DNA of 50,938 nucleotides from CAYUCJ01 sp049282265 (GCA_049282265.1 JBAPTR010000278.1:1-50938), one strand, 5' to 3'; positions 17,316-27,162 are shown, numbered from the stretch's first letter. Numbers and translations are program-made. The notes: generated by a model from the letters alone, not told the origin.

Positions 17316-18146
17316 TCAGAAGACGGAGCTTACCATCTCCCCAAGTGAGGCCTGCATCTCCTCGTCATCGCTCAGGGTCTGGATGACCGTCGCCCTGCAG
17401 GCCTCAGAAGGTTCAATCCCTGAATGAATCAATTTACCCGCGTGGATCAGGAGCCTGGTGCTCGCCCCTTCCTCCAGCCCCCTTTCCCTGAGATGGCGCG
17501 TCATCTTACCCAGTTGGACGAGCCTCCGGGCCAGGGTCAGCGGCGCTTCAGATTCCTGCGCCACGATCCGCGCCTCTTTGTCGGGGTCGGGATAATCGAA
17601 GGCAATGGACACGAAACGCTGTTTCGTGCTCGGTTTCAGGTCTTTCATGACGTTCTGATAGCCCGGGTTGAATGAGATGACCAGCATGAATTCAGGGGGC
17701 GCCAGGAGCATTTCCCCCAGTTTTTCAATGGGGAGGGTTCTCCTTTCGTCCGCCAGCGGATGGATGACCACCGTGGTGTCCTTTCTGGCCTCCACGATCT
17801 CGTCGAGATAGCAGATGCCGCCGATCCTGACCGCATGGGTGAGAGGCCCGTCCGACCACACCGTGTCGTGCCCCTTGATCAGGTATCGCCCCACGAGGTC
17901 CCCCGAGGTGAGATCGTCGTGGCAGGCCACTGTCACCAGGGGTCGACGCAGGCGCCAGGCCATGTGCTCGATGAACCGGGTCTTGCCGCATCCGGTCGGG
18001 CCTTTCAGGAGGACCGGCAGTCGTTTTTCATGGGCGGCCAGGAAAAGTTCAATTTCGTTTGAAGCGGGGAGGTAGAAGGGCTCTTCATCCAAAGAAAAAG
18101 ACCCTTTTCCAACCACACAGCGATTTTCCATCTTTCTGTTCTCCAT
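17316..18146 (-). CDS. MoxR-family AAA+ ATPase, NorQ/CbbQ type
   Basis: A 276-residue AAA+ ATPase with Walker A GPTGCGKTRFIEH, Walker B GICYLDEIVEARKD, sensor region FMLVISFNPGYQNVMKDLKPSTKQRF and a C-terminal helical lid. The conserved SGDLVGRYLIKG segment and the NPGYQ sensor are diagnostic of the NorQ/CbbQ/GpvN group. Together with the VWA protein it is expected to remodel a target enzyme using ATP, often to insert a metal or remove an inhibitor. ATG at 18146 is taken; a second ATG five codons in is possible. Promoter elements were not clear in the gap, which contains hairpin repeat copy 2. Confidence 0.9.
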   Translation of the reverse strand: MENRKMENRCVVGKGSFSLDEEPFYLPASNEIELFLAAHEKRLPVLLKGPTGCGKTRFIEHMAWRLRRPLVTVACHDDLTSGDLVGRYLIKGHDTVWSDGPLTHAVRIGGICYLDEIVEARKDTTVVIHPLADERRTLPIEKLGEMLLAPPEFMLVISFNPGYQNVMKDLKPSTKQRFVSIAFDYPDPDKEARIVAQESEAPLTLARRLVQLGKMTRHLRERGLEEGASTRLLIHAGKLIHSGIEPSEACRATVIQTLSDDEEMQASLGEMVSSVF

Positions 18147-18261
18147 TACCCTGGATTTTCCATTTGAAAACTTCTTTTAATAAAATAAGGGGGAAATTCC
18201 CAATGGCAAGGCGGGAAAGACTTGACTTTTTCGCCCTTTTTGGTTTCCTTTTATTGATGGA

Positions 18262-18362
18262 ATCGCAAAAAGTCCGTTCCTGGACTTTTTGCTAACGAAA
18301 ATCGAAAAGTGTGATTTGCGTGCCCGTCCTTGGGCACGACGATGACTTTTTGTGAAGTCATC
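18262..18362. repeat. Multi-hairpin intergenic repeat, copy 2
   Basis: It begins AATCGCAAAAAGTCC and keeps hairpin H1 (18267-18290), a remnant of H2/H3 (GAAAATCGAAAAGTGTGATTTGCG), H4 GTGCCC/GGGCAC (18320-18337) and H5 ending GAAGTCATC. Compared with copy 1 at 13376 the middle is deleted. It lies between the divergent norQ-like and methyltransferase genes. Confidence 0.75.
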
Positions 18363-18436
18363 TTGACTGTATCCACTGAAAATGGACCCGCCGGGCTTTG
18401 TGGTGGGCTTGCCCTTCTATTCTCAGGTTGAAAGCC

Positions 18437-18970
18437 ATGACGGACATCCATAAGCTCCCCCTTGATCCGGCTCCATTCCTGGTGGAAAACCTGGACCTTC
18501 TCCCTAAGGGCCGGGTTCTCGATGTGGCCATGGGAAACGGTCGGAATGCGATCTTTCTGGCCCAAAACGGCTTCCAGGTTGAAGGGATTGATATCTCGAG
18601 GGAAGCGGTCGGGATGGCCCTGAAGTGTGCCCAGGAGAGCGGCGTCGAGATCTCTGCCGGGATAGCGGACCTCGAAGACGACTTCAAGATTGCAGGGGAA
18701 CCATACGACGTTATCATCTGTTTCAACTACCTGCATCGTCCCCTCATCCCCGCCCTGAAAAATGGCCTTCGCGGGGACGGTATGATCGTCTATGAGACCT
18801 ATATCGTGGACCAGGCCCGATTCGGCAAGCCGAGGAATCCGGCCCACCTCCTCGGGCACAACGAACTTCTGGATCTGTTCCGGGAGTTTCGGTGCCTCCG
18901 ATATCATGAGGGAACTGTCGAGAACCGCAAGGCCGTGGCGGGCATCATCGCGCAGAAGACATCAGCATGA
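18437..18970 (+). CDS. SAM-dependent class I methyltransferase
   Basis: About 177 residues from ATG 18437 (MTDIHKLPLD). An open frame to 18398 adds 13 residues that look like chance. Motif I is VLDVAMGNGRNAIFLA, motif II ends VEGIDISREAV, and DVIICFNYLHRPLIPAL follows. The compact fold resembles TehB-like methyltransferases, with substrate unknown. Its stop overlaps the recB start by four bases (ATGA), so the two are translationally coupled. That coupling is unusual, because recC, not a methyltransferase, commonly precedes recB. No link between methylation and RecBCD function can be inferred from sequence alone. Confidence 0.82.
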   Translation: MTDIHKLPLDPAPFLVENLDLLPKGRVLDVAMGNGRNAIFLAQNGFQVEGIDISREAVGMALKCAQESGVEISAGIADLEDDFKIAGEPYDVIICFNYLHRPLIPALKNGLRGDGMIVYETYIVDQARFGKPRNPAHLLGHNELLDLFREFRCLRYHEGTVENRKAVAGIIAQKTSA

Positions 18971-21900
18971 AAAGGGACTCCAGCCATTTCCAATGCGAGG
19001 GCTACCGGCCCTTCAAACCGTTTGAGATCTCCAACATCCCCCTTGAAGGGACCCACCTGGTAGAGGCCAATGCGGGCACCGGCAAGACCTATGCCCTTTC
19101 GGGGCTTTTCCTGCGGTTGATTCTCGATGAGGGCCTTTCCCCGGCTGAAATCCTTGTGGTGACCTACACCCGTGCAGCCACCCAGGAACTTCGCGAACGG
19201 ATCCGTAAGATGATTCGTGATGCTTTGGCCTCAATTTCCAGGGATCTTCCGGTGGATCCCTCTCTTGAACGACTCATGGCACGTCAGCGGAACAAGGACA
19301 GTTCCCTCAACGCCCTGTCTAAGGCCCTCAGAGAGCTTGACGAGGCTGCGATCTTCACCATCCACGGATTCTGTCAGCGCCTGCTCCAGGAAAACGCCTT
19401 TGAAACAGGCTCTCTCTTCGACGTGGAGTTGATCACCGATGAGCAATCCTTGCACCGGGAAATCGTGGAAGATTTCTGGCGGAATCATGTCTACAGGGCA
19501 GAACCCGAATTCGTTCACTACCTTTTTGAAAAAAAGATCCTCCCGGAAAAGATGTTAAAGACCCTGGGATCCGCCCTGAAGCACCCCCATATATGTGTTG
19601 TTCCCAAGATCACAGACCCGCGGCTCAATACCCTGGACGACTATCGCAAGACGCTCGGCGCCCTCAAAGAGATGTGGCCGGACACAAAGGAAGCGGTCAG
19701 GATGCTGCTCATGGACACGGGAATCAAGGGGCATGCCTATGGGGTCGCCACGTCCCGCAACGGAACGGTTCCAGGAAGGCAGCTGAAAATCAACGCCTTG
19801 ATTGCCGGCATGGATCAATTTCTTGCCCTGGAACGTCCCCTATTCCCGCCTTTCAGCGACATTGAAAAATTCAGTGCCGGGAAACTGGCCGACTCTATGA
19901 AAAAGGGATTTCTTCCTCCTGAACATGCGGTTTTCGATCTGTGCCACAGGTTTCTGGTGCAAAAAAATGCCCTCCTGAAAGAAATGGATCAATACCTCAT
20001 CTCTCTCAAGAACCGCCTTTTTCAATACGGACTGTCCGAGCGTTCCGACCGGAAAGCCCGGCTGAATGTCAGGGCCTATGACGACCTCCTTACGGACACC
20101 CTTTCCGCTCTGGAGGGCCAGGGAAAAGAGGCCTTTATGCGGGCCGCTCGATCCATGTACAGGGCAGCGCTCATAGACGAGTTTCAGGACACGGACACGG
20201 TTCAGTACCGGATTTTTGCTACCCTTTTCGGGACCGGCAAAACGTCCCTCTTTTTTATCGGGGACCCCAAGCAGGCCATCTACGGATTCCGGGGTGCGGA
20301 TGTTGTCACCTACCTGAAGGCTTCTGACGCGGTTTCAGAAAGACATACGCTGCTCAAAAACTGGCGTTCGGAACCGGGACTCGTAAAGGCTGTGAATACT
20401 GTTTTTTCCCGAATCGAATCGCCTTTTGTCCACCCCGGGATTGCCTACTCCCCTTCAGAGATCCATGATAACGGCGAATCCCCATTGCTTCGAGTGGAAG
20501 GGGATACGGCCGCTCAACTGAGGTTGTGGCTTGTCCAAACCCCCGAGGGAGAAGATAGTTCAACACCGCTCCCCAAGAACAGGGCGTGGCCCGTCATACT
20601 TGGATCGCTTGCGACCGAGACGGCACGGCTGATTACGCTGGGGAGGGAGGGAAAGGCCTTTGTGGGGGACGAACCCCTGTCTGAGAAACACATCGCCGTC
20701 CTGGTACGAAAGAACAGGGAAGCGCGCTGGGTCCAGGACGCCCTGGCAAGAATCAAGGTCCAGAGCGTCCTCTTCAACGCCGGCGACCTTTTTGAAACAC
20801 GGGAGGCCCTGGAGATTGAACGCATTCTTCAGGGCGTGGCCGAACCAAACCGGTCAGGTGGAATCCGTGCGGCCCTTGCAACAGACATCATGGGGCTGAA
20901 CGGCGAGAACATTCATGGACTGTCAAAGGACGAGGATGCCTGGTATGAATGGATTTATGCCTTCCGGGAATACCACCGAATCTGGGAGGAGAGGGGATTT
21001 ACTTCCATGTTCAGGAGGTTGATGGCCCGGGAAAAGATCCGGTCACGATTGTTGGCCTTTCCCGACGGTGAGCGAAGGCTGACCAACCTGCTCCATCTGG
21101 GAGAAGTGCTCCAGCGAGCCGCACTGGACGGTGACCTGGGCATTAATGCCCTGGTCAAATGGCTTTCGCGTCGTTTGGAAGCACCGACTCGGGAAGGCGA
21201 GGAGCACCTCCTGCGGCTTGAAAGCGACGAAGCGGCCGTAAAGATCGTCACCGTTCACAAGAGCAAGGGGTTGGAGTACCCGGTGGTCTTCTGTCCATTT
21301 CTCTGGGATGGAAGATGGGCCGGTGAAAAGGAGGTCATGTATCACGATCCCGACCGGGACTTGAAACTGACTCTGGATCTGGGTTCCGAGGCCTTCAAGA
21401 GCCATGAAGCCCTGGCGCGGGAAGAAGCGCTTGCGGAAAACCTGCGGTTGCTCTACGTGGCCATGACCAGGGCCAAGCATCGCTGTTACGTGGCCTGGGG
21501 CCGGATCAAGGACGCCGAAACCTCGAGTCTTGCCTATGTCCTTCATTCCCGTGATCCCGGGCATGGCAGTCATATCGTTGAGAGGACAGCCGAGGCCTTC
21601 CGTTCCCTTTCTCATGAGGGGCTTATCGCCGATTTGAAGAAGCTGGAGCAGGAATCGGGAGGGTCCATTGAGGTATCGCCCCTCTCTGCAGATCACAGAT
21701 CTATTCAAGAAAAAATCCTGGAAAAGTCGGAAACGCTTCAGTGCCGGACTTTTTCAGGAAGAATTGCCAGGGATTGGAAGATCACGAGTTTTTCATCTCT
21801 GACCTCCCGGAGGGATAGCGGCGTGGACCTTCCGGATCATGATGGACTTCCCGCGGATGAAGGACCTTCGAAAAGGGATAGGGAAGAAACGGCCGGAGAA

Positions 21901-22650
21901 CCGGTCTCAGGCATATTCGCCTTTCCGAAAGGCGCCAAGGCCGGCACTTGTCTCCACGATATCCTGGAGAGGTTGGACTTCAGGGAAAAACAGTCCGCGT
22001 TCATTCGCGAACTGGTCACGGCAAGACTCCTTGCCCATGGCTTTGAATCCCATTGGAATGAGACCATTGGAGAAATGCTCAAAAAGGTCCTTTCGGCCTC
22101 CCTCGATCCCGGTGATCCGGGTCTCAAGCTCCTGGAGATCGATCAACAGGACCGCTTGACGGAACTGGAATTTCTTTTTCCCCTGAAAAGGATCGCCGCG
22201 GGCGAACTGAAGAGACTCTTTTCGGCGCACGGCGGACCCGAGCTGCCCCATGATCTCCCGGAAGCCCTTGGCCGACTCCAATTTTCCCCACAGAGAGGTT
22301 TCATGAAGGGCTTTATGGACCTGGTTTTCCGTTGGAACGGGCGTTTCTACCTGGTGGATTGGAAATCAAATTTTCTGGGGGACCGGGTGGCCGATTACGG
22401 CCCAATTGGGCTGGAAAAGGCCATGATGGAGGGACAGTATTTTCTCCAGTACCATCTTTATACCCTGGCCCTGGACCGGTATTTGAGGGTGCGGCTCCCT
22501 GAATACCGGTATGAGGATCACTTCGGCGGGGCCTACTACATATTTCTTCGGGGGGTCGAACCCGGCAGGGGGCCGGAGTTCGGCATCTTTCGGGACCGAC
22601 CATCCCCCGGTCTCATCGATGCCATGAGAAAGGCCTTGATTGCTTCGTAA
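18967..22650 (+). CDS. recB: Exodeoxyribonuclease V beta subunit RecB
   Basis: A 1227-residue SF1 helicase-nuclease. The N-terminal helicase shows Walker A VEANAGTGKTYALS, motif Ia TYTRAATQEL, motif II LIDEFQDTD, motif III FFIGDPKQAIYGFRGAD, motif V VTVHKSKGLEYPVVF and motif VI LLYVAMTRAKHR. The C-terminal nuclease has GFMDLVF and LVDWKSN, giving the Asp, Asp and Lys of the RecB active site; the domain order matches E. coli RecB. RecB works in RecBCD, which resects double-strand ends and loads RecA. recD follows after 38 bases. recC is not in the window. Confidence 0.95.
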   Translation: MKRDSSHFQCEGYRPFKPFEISNIPLEGTHLVEANAGTGKTYALSGLFLRLILDEGLSPAEILVVTYTRAATQELRERIRKMIRDALASISRDLPVDPSLERLMARQRNKDSSLNALSKALRELDEAAIFTIHGFCQRLLQENAFETGSLFDVELITDEQSLHREIVEDFWRNHVYRAEPEFVHYLFEKKILPEKMLKTLGSALKHPHICVVPKITDPRLNTLDDYRKTLGALKEMWPDTKEAVRMLLMDTGIKGHAYGVATSRNGTVPGRQLKINALIAGMDQFLALERPLFPPFSDIEKFSAGKLADSMKKGFLPPEHAVFDLCHRFLVQKNALLKEMDQYLISLKNRLFQYGLSERSDRKARLNVRAYDDLLTDTLSALEGQGKEAFMRAARSMYRAALIDEFQDTDTVQYRIFATLFGTGKTSLFFIGDPKQAIYGFRGADVVTYLKASDAVSERHTLLKNWRSEPGLVKAVNTVFSRIESPFVHPGIAYSPSEIHDNGESPLLRVEGDTAAQLRLWLVQTPEGEDSSTPLPKNRAWPVILGSLATETARLITLGREGKAFVGDEPLSEKHIAVLVRKNREARWVQDALARIKVQSVLFNAGDLFETREALEIERILQGVAEPNRSGGIRAALATDIMGLNGENIHGLSKDEDAWYEWIYAFREYHRIWEERGFTSMFRRLMAREKIRSRLLAFPDGERRLTNLLHLGEVLQRAALDGDLGINALVKWLSRRLEAPTREGEEHLLRLESDEAAVKIVTVHKSKGLEYPVVFCPFLWDGRWAGEKEVMYHDPDRDLKLTLDLGSEAFKSHEALAREEALAENLRLLYVAMTRAKHRCYVAWGRIKDAETSSLAYVLHSRDPGHGSHIVERTAEAFRSLSHEGLIADLKKLEQESGGSIEVSPLSADHRSIQEKILEKSETLQCRTFSGRIARDWKITSFSSLTSRRDSGVDLPDHDGLPADEGPSKRDREETAGEPVSGIFAFPKGAKAGTCLHDILERLDFREKQSAFIRELVTARLLAHGFESHWNETIGEMLKKVLSASLDPGDPGLKLLEIDQQDRLTELEFLFPLKRIAAGELKRLFSAHGGPELPHDLPEALGRLQFSPQRGFMKGFMDLVFRWNGRFYLVDWKSNFLGDRVADYGPIGLEKAMMEGQYFLQYHLYTLALDRYLRVRLPEYRYEDHFGGAYYIFLRGVEPGRGPEFGIFRDRPSPGLIDAMRKALIAS

Positions 22651-22688
22651 GAACTCATCAAGAATAAGGACTTGCCAGGCGGCACTAT

Positions 22689-24512
22689 ATGACATTGAAC
22701 CTGCACGATACAGGGCTTTTTTCGGAGATCGACCTTCAGTTTGCCGGGTTTCTGGCTAGGATTTCGAACCGTACGGATCCTGCGCTCCTCCTCGCGGCGG
22801 CCCTGGTTAGCCGGGCCACCGGGGATGGGAATGTCTGTCTTGATCTCTCGACCCCGGCAGGTCAGCCTTTGGGGGAAGAAAACGGTCCCCCGAGCCTCAT
22901 CACCTGCCCCGATCGATCCGAATGGGTGGCCGGGCTTCGGAAATGGGACGTGGTGGGAAACCCCGGCGACGAAACCCCTCTCATTCTGGACCGGAGCGAC
23001 CGTCTCTATCTCTTCCGCTACTGGGAATACGAACACCTGCTGGCCCGGAAAATAGAGGAGTGGTCTACCCTTGGCATCCTGCCCATTGATGAGGACCGCC
23101 TCAGGAAGGACTTCTCGGCTCTCTTCAAGATGGAAGAGACAAGTGGACCCGATTGGCAGCAGGTGGCGGCAGTTGCCGCTTTGACCAGGCCCTTTTGCAT
23201 CATCTCCGGCGGGCCGGGCACGGGCAAGAGCACGGTAGTGGGAAAGATACTGGCGCTTCTTTTTCAGAGACACATGGAAAAACCACCCAAGATCGCCCTT
23301 GCCGCGCCTACCGGAAAGGCAGCTCAGAGACTCGGGGAGGCCATCCGACTGGCATCCGAGAACCTCCCCCTGGATGGAGCCGTTCGTCAAAGAATTCCCA
23401 TGGATGCTTCCACCCTGCACAGGCTCCTGGGAACCCTTTCGGGGTCGCCCTATTTTCGACATAACGCTGGAAATCCTTTGGGGGTTGACGTCGTGATCGT
23501 AGACGAGGCCTCCATGGTGGATCTGCCACTCATGTCTAAACTGGTGCAGGCACTCCCTGTCCACGGCAGGCTGATCCTCCTTGGGGACCAGGACCAGCTC
23601 GCCTCGGTTGAGTCAGGGGCCGTCCTGGGTGACCTGTGCGACCGCGGCAGGTATCACGGACATTCCGCACCATTCTGCACCCGTTGCGAGACACTGACGG
23701 GTCAAGTCATTCCCCAGGAAGCCGGCCTTGCTATTCAGGACTCTCTGGTCCGGCTCGAAACGAATTATCGTTTCGGGAGCAAAAGCGGCATCGGGGTCCT
23801 GAGCAAGGCTATCAACCTGGGAGACGGTGAGGGGTCCCTGAGCATCTTAAAGGAAGGTCGTCATTCCGACATCCGGTGGGTGAGGCTGCCTGAGCTGCCC
23901 GATCTTGCCCGGACCATGAGAAAAACGATCTTGTCCGGCTTCGGGCCTTACCTGAAAGCAGAGAATCCTGAAGAGGCCTTTCCCCGCTTCGAGGCCTTCC
24001 AGGTCCTCTGCGCCCTGAGGAAAGGCCCTTTCGGGGTTGTGGCCGTGAATCGCCTCGTTGAACAGATCCTGACAGAGGAACATCTGATCCGTCCGGAAGG
24101 CCCATGGTACGCGGGCAGGCCCATCATGATCACACGGAACGATTACAACCTCGGGCTTTTCAACGGCGATGTGGGCCTGATCCTTCCGGACCCGGAATCC
24201 GGGGGCGATCTCCGTGCCTTTTTTGTCCTGCCGGATGGCACTCCGCGGAAAATGCACCCCCTGAGTCTACCGGAACACGAGACCGTATTTGCCATGACGG
24301 TCCACAAGGCCCAGGGTTCGGAATTCGAGAACGTGCTGCTCCTCCTTCCCGATCGACTCTCTCCTGTTCTGAGCCGGGAGCTGATCTATACGGGCCTGAC
24401 ACGCGCCAGAAAGAGAATAGAGGTGTGGGGGCGTGAAGAGGTCTTTGTGGAAGGAGTGAAGCGGCGCATTGAACGCTCATCGGGTCTCAGGGAGGCCCTC
24501 TGGGAAAAATAG
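22689..24512 (+). CDS. recD: Exodeoxyribonuclease V alpha subunit RecD
   Basis: A 607-residue SF1B helicase. It shows Walker A ISGGPGTGKSTVVGK, TGKAAQRLGEAI, DEASMVDLPLMSKL, LLGDQDQLASVESGAVLGDL, the late motif VHKAQGSEFENVLL and ELIYTGLTRARK. The N-terminal 150 residues match the RecD domain that contacts RecC. Length fits E. coli RecD (608). It is co-directional with recB and expected to be the fast 5'-3' motor of RecBCD. The close RecB/RecD pairing makes a free-standing RecD2 unlikely. Confidence 0.95.
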   Translation: MTLNLHDTGLFSEIDLQFAGFLARISNRTDPALLLAAALVSRATGDGNVCLDLSTPAGQPLGEENGPPSLITCPDRSEWVAGLRKWDVVGNPGDETPLILDRSDRLYLFRYWEYEHLLARKIEEWSTLGILPIDEDRLRKDFSALFKMEETSGPDWQQVAAVAALTRPFCIISGGPGTGKSTVVGKILALLFQRHMEKPPKIALAAPTGKAAQRLGEAIRLASENLPLDGAVRQRIPMDASTLHRLLGTLSGSPYFRHNAGNPLGVDVVIVDEASMVDLPLMSKLVQALPVHGRLILLGDQDQLASVESGAVLGDLCDRGRYHGHSAPFCTRCETLTGQVIPQEAGLAIQDSLVRLETNYRFGSKSGIGVLSKAINLGDGEGSLSILKEGRHSDIRWVRLPELPDLARTMRKTILSGFGPYLKAENPEEAFPRFEAFQVLCALRKGPFGVVAVNRLVEQILTEEHLIRPEGPWYAGRPIMITRNDYNLGLFNGDVGLILPDPESGGDLRAFFVLPDGTPRKMHPLSLPEHETVFAMTVHKAQGSEFENVLLLLPDRLSPVLSRELIYTGLTRARKRIEVWGREEVFVEGVKRRIERSSGLREALWEK

Positions 24513-24542
24513 CAAAACTTTCAAGAGATTATGATTATTTTC

Positions 24543-24572
24543 TTAACATTAGCATGTATTTTGTGATATAGG
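24543..24572 (+). promoter_or_regulatory. Sigma70-type promoter for the fadD operon
   Basis: TTAACA (24543-24548, 5 of 6) and TATAGG (24567-24572, 4 of 6) are separated by 18 bases, in an AT-rich gap between recD and the long-chain ligase gene, about 70 bases before its start codon. Confidence 0.5.
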
Positions 24573-24643
24573 CTCAAAGCATACCGCGTTGGCGACCAAG
24601 TCTCTCTTTTCTTCCCACCTCTAGCCGAGAAAGGAGGTCCCCC

Positions 24644-26389
24644 ATGTCACGCAAACCCTGGGAAAGCCCCAAATGGCCCGAAAATGTCCCCCACGAGATC
24701 ACGGGGTATGAAAAACCACTCTTTTCACTCCTTGATGACACTGCCCGCGAATTTCCAGATGCAACCTATACCATATTTGCCGATGCCTCGAGGACCTTCG
24801 CCCAGGTCAAGGACACGGCGGACCGGATCGCCAATTTTCTTGCCTCCAGGGGGATCCAAAAAGGGGACAAGGTGGCTATTTTCCTGCCCAATCTTCCCCA
24901 CTACCCGGAGATCTTCTTCGGCATCCTGAAGGCGGGGGGGGTATGCGTTACCTGCAACCCTCTTTACAAACCCTCCGAACTCAACTACCAGCTCAAGGAC
25001 TCCGGCGCCAGGGCCGTCTTTGTCATGGACCATCCGGAATTCTACCCCACGGCTGTCGAAGCCGCAAAGGGTTCTGAGGTAGAGACGGTGGTGATCTGCA
25101 ACGTGAAATCCTACCTCCCCTGGCTCAAGGGAACACTCGGGTCGCTCCTTGGGAAGATTCCCAAGGCCGATCATCACGAGCCCGGACACACTATGTACGA
25201 TGACGCGGTGAAATCGGCACGACCCGAACCGCCGAAATTTGAGGTGGATCCTGTGAAGGATGTCGCCAACATTCTCTATACGGGGGGCACGACCGGCGTC
25301 CCCAAGGGGGCCTGCCTCAGTCACGCCAACCTGGTCTCCAACGTGATGACCGTGCAGGAATGGGTGTGGATAGAACCGGAACCGGGGAAACCCAAGGTCC
25401 AAATTGCCAGAGGGGGCGAGCAGACCTACCTGGGGGTACTGCCCTGGTACCACAGCTTCGGCCTGACGCTGGCCATGCTGTGGAGCTGCTACAACGGTTC
25501 CAAGCTGGTCTGTATCCCTGACCCGCGGGCGGGCAATCCCCCTTTTACCGAGGTCCTGAAGGCCGTCCAAAAGTACAAAGTAAACGTCATGGCTGCCGTG
25601 CCCACCATCTACTCGGCCTTCGTGAACCATCCCCTGCTGGACCGTTTTGACCTGTCTTCAATGACGGGCTGTGGATCAGGGGCCGCCCCACTTCCCCTGG
25701 AGGTGATCAGGCAGTTTGAAGACAAGACCGGTTGTGTTATTTTTGAAGGGTATGGTATGACCGAGACATCCCCGATTATCACGCTGAACCCCACGAATAA
25801 CGAGCAGCGGAAGGTAGGCTCCGTTGGGCTCCCCTTCCCCAGTACAGACATCAAGATCGTGGATCTGGATACGGGGCTTCAGGAACTGCCTGACGGCGAG
25901 GATGGCGAGATTGGCGCATCCGGCCCCCAGATCATGCTCGGATACTGGAACAAGCCCGAGGCCGACGAGGCCATGTTCCGGGAAATCGACGGAAAGCGGT
26001 ACCTGCTCACGGGTGATATCGGTCATTTCGACGAGGAGGGGTTTCTTCTCATCACGGACCGGAAGAAGGACCTCATCCTGGTGGGCGGCTTCAATGCCTA
26101 CCCGAAGGAGATCGAAGAGGTGCTTTTCACCCACCCGAAGGTGGCCCTTGCGGCGGTGGTTGGATTGCCCGATGAAAGGACCGGCGAGTCCGTGAAGGCC
26201 TTCATCCAGCTCAAGCCCGGGGTTGAGGCCACTGAAGAAGAATTTCTGGCCTTCTGCAAGGAAAACATGGCCGGATACAAACGGCCCAAGGCGATCGAAT
26301 TTCGGGACGAACTCCCCACGTCCGTGGTGGGCAAGGTCCTGCGCAGAGTTCTTCGGGACGAGGAAAGGGCGAAGCACAAAGCCTCATGA
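24644..26389 (+). CDS. fadD: Long-chain fatty-acid-CoA ligase (FadD-like)
   Basis: A 581-residue AMP-forming ligase with P-loop LYTGGTTGVPKG, GYGMTETSP, YLLTGDIGHFDEEGF and catalytic Lys564 in TSVVGKVLRR. Insertions after the N domain and the YKRPKAIEFRDELP tail match FadD-type enzymes for long-chain fatty acids. It converts free fatty acid to acyl-CoA at the inner membrane surface. AAAGGAGG precedes ATG 24644. Its stop overlaps the sfsA start (ATGA), so it is coupled to sfsA and probably to the ClC gene. Confidence 0.92.
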   Translation: MSRKPWESPKWPENVPHEITGYEKPLFSLLDDTAREFPDATYTIFADASRTFAQVKDTADRIANFLASRGIQKGDKVAIFLPNLPHYPEIFFGILKAGGVCVTCNPLYKPSELNYQLKDSGARAVFVMDHPEFYPTAVEAAKGSEVETVVICNVKSYLPWLKGTLGSLLGKIPKADHHEPGHTMYDDAVKSARPEPPKFEVDPVKDVANILYTGGTTGVPKGACLSHANLVSNVMTVQEWVWIEPEPGKPKVQIARGGEQTYLGVLPWYHSFGLTLAMLWSCYNGSKLVCIPDPRAGNPPFTEVLKAVQKYKVNVMAAVPTIYSAFVNHPLLDRFDLSSMTGCGSGAAPLPLEVIRQFEDKTGCVIFEGYGMTETSPIITLNPTNNEQRKVGSVGLPFPSTDIKIVDLDTGLQELPDGEDGEIGASGPQIMLGYWNKPEADEAMFREIDGKRYLLTGDIGHFDEEGFLLITDRKKDLILVGGFNAYPKEIEEVLFTHPKVALAAVVGLPDERTGESVKAFIQLKPGVEATEEEFLAFCKENMAGYKRPKAIEFRDELPTSVVGKVLRRVLRDEERAKHKAS

Positions 26390-27138
26390 CGCCCGAAAAC
26401 CTCTCCACCCGCAAAGAGGCGGCATCAGACATTCCAGGCCGCCTGAACTGGCCGCCTCTCCTGAGGGGGACACTCATCAGGCGCTACAAGCGCTTTATTG
26501 CGGACGTGAAGCTCCGGAACGGTCACGTGGTCGCCGCCCACTGTCCCAATTCCGGGAGCATGGAGGCCTGTTCGGATCCGGGCCGCCCCGTGTATCTCTC
26601 CCGTCACCATGATAACCCCAAGCGGCGGCTCAAATACACCTGGGAAATGATTACTATGCCCACCTCCCTGGTGGGTGTCAATACCCTGGTGCCGAACCGG
26701 CTGGTGAGGGCCTCCATCCTGGCCGGGAAGGTGGAAGAGCTGACCGGATTTGACCAGGTGCAATCGGAGGTGAATTACGGACGGAATTCCAGGATCGATC
26801 TCCTCCTCCAGAAAGAAGAAAACCGTTGCTACGTGGAGGTCAAAAACTGCACCCTGGTCATGGATGGAAAGGCCTGTTTCCCGGATGCCGTCACCGCCAG
26901 GGGACTCAAACACCTGGTGGAACTTCAGCACCAGGTGCAGAATGGCGATCGGGGCGTCATGTTTTTCCTGATCCAGCGAATGGACGCGGAAATCTTCAGA
27001 CCGGCCGATCACATTGATCCTGATTATGGCCGTGAACTCAGGAAGGCCCGGGATAACGGGGTGGAAATCCTGGTCTACGACGTTCGCCTGGACCTCAAAG
27101 GGATTGAACTGAACCGCGGACTGCCCTGGGAAATGTAA
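26386..27138 (+). CDS. sfsA: SfsA family DNA/nucleic-acid-binding nuclease-fold protein
   Basis: The protein matches SfsA along its length: LLRGTLIRRYKRFIADV, AHCPNSGSMEACSDPG, WEMI, RIDLLLQ, CYVEVKNCTLV, FPDAVTARGLKHLVEL and the FLIQRMDAE strand. The EVKN part and preceding acidic residues form a PD-(D/E)XK-like core. E. coli SfsA was named for maltose gene stimulation, but its biochemical role is not settled. The start is ATG 26386, overlapping the fadD stop. This gives about 20 extra N-terminal residues compared with typical SfsA proteins, and no internal start is better. Confidence 0.92.
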   Translation: MTPENLSTRKEAASDIPGRLNWPPLLRGTLIRRYKRFIADVKLRNGHVVAAHCPNSGSMEACSDPGRPVYLSRHHDNPKRRLKYTWEMITMPTSLVGVNTLVPNRLVRASILAGKVEELTGFDQVQSEVNYGRNSRIDLLLQKEENRCYVEVKNCTLVMDGKACFPDAVTARGLKHLVELQHQVQNGDRGVMFFLIQRMDAEIFRPADHIDPDYGRELRKARDNGVEILVYDVRLDLKGIELNRGLPWEM

Positions 27139-27162
27139 CAAGAGAGGGATTTCTTTAAAGCC

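Noticed and set aside
22536..23564. Minus-strand 342-codon frame across the recB-recD junction
   Set aside because: It overlaps two strongly conserved genes on the other strand and has shadow-frame composition.
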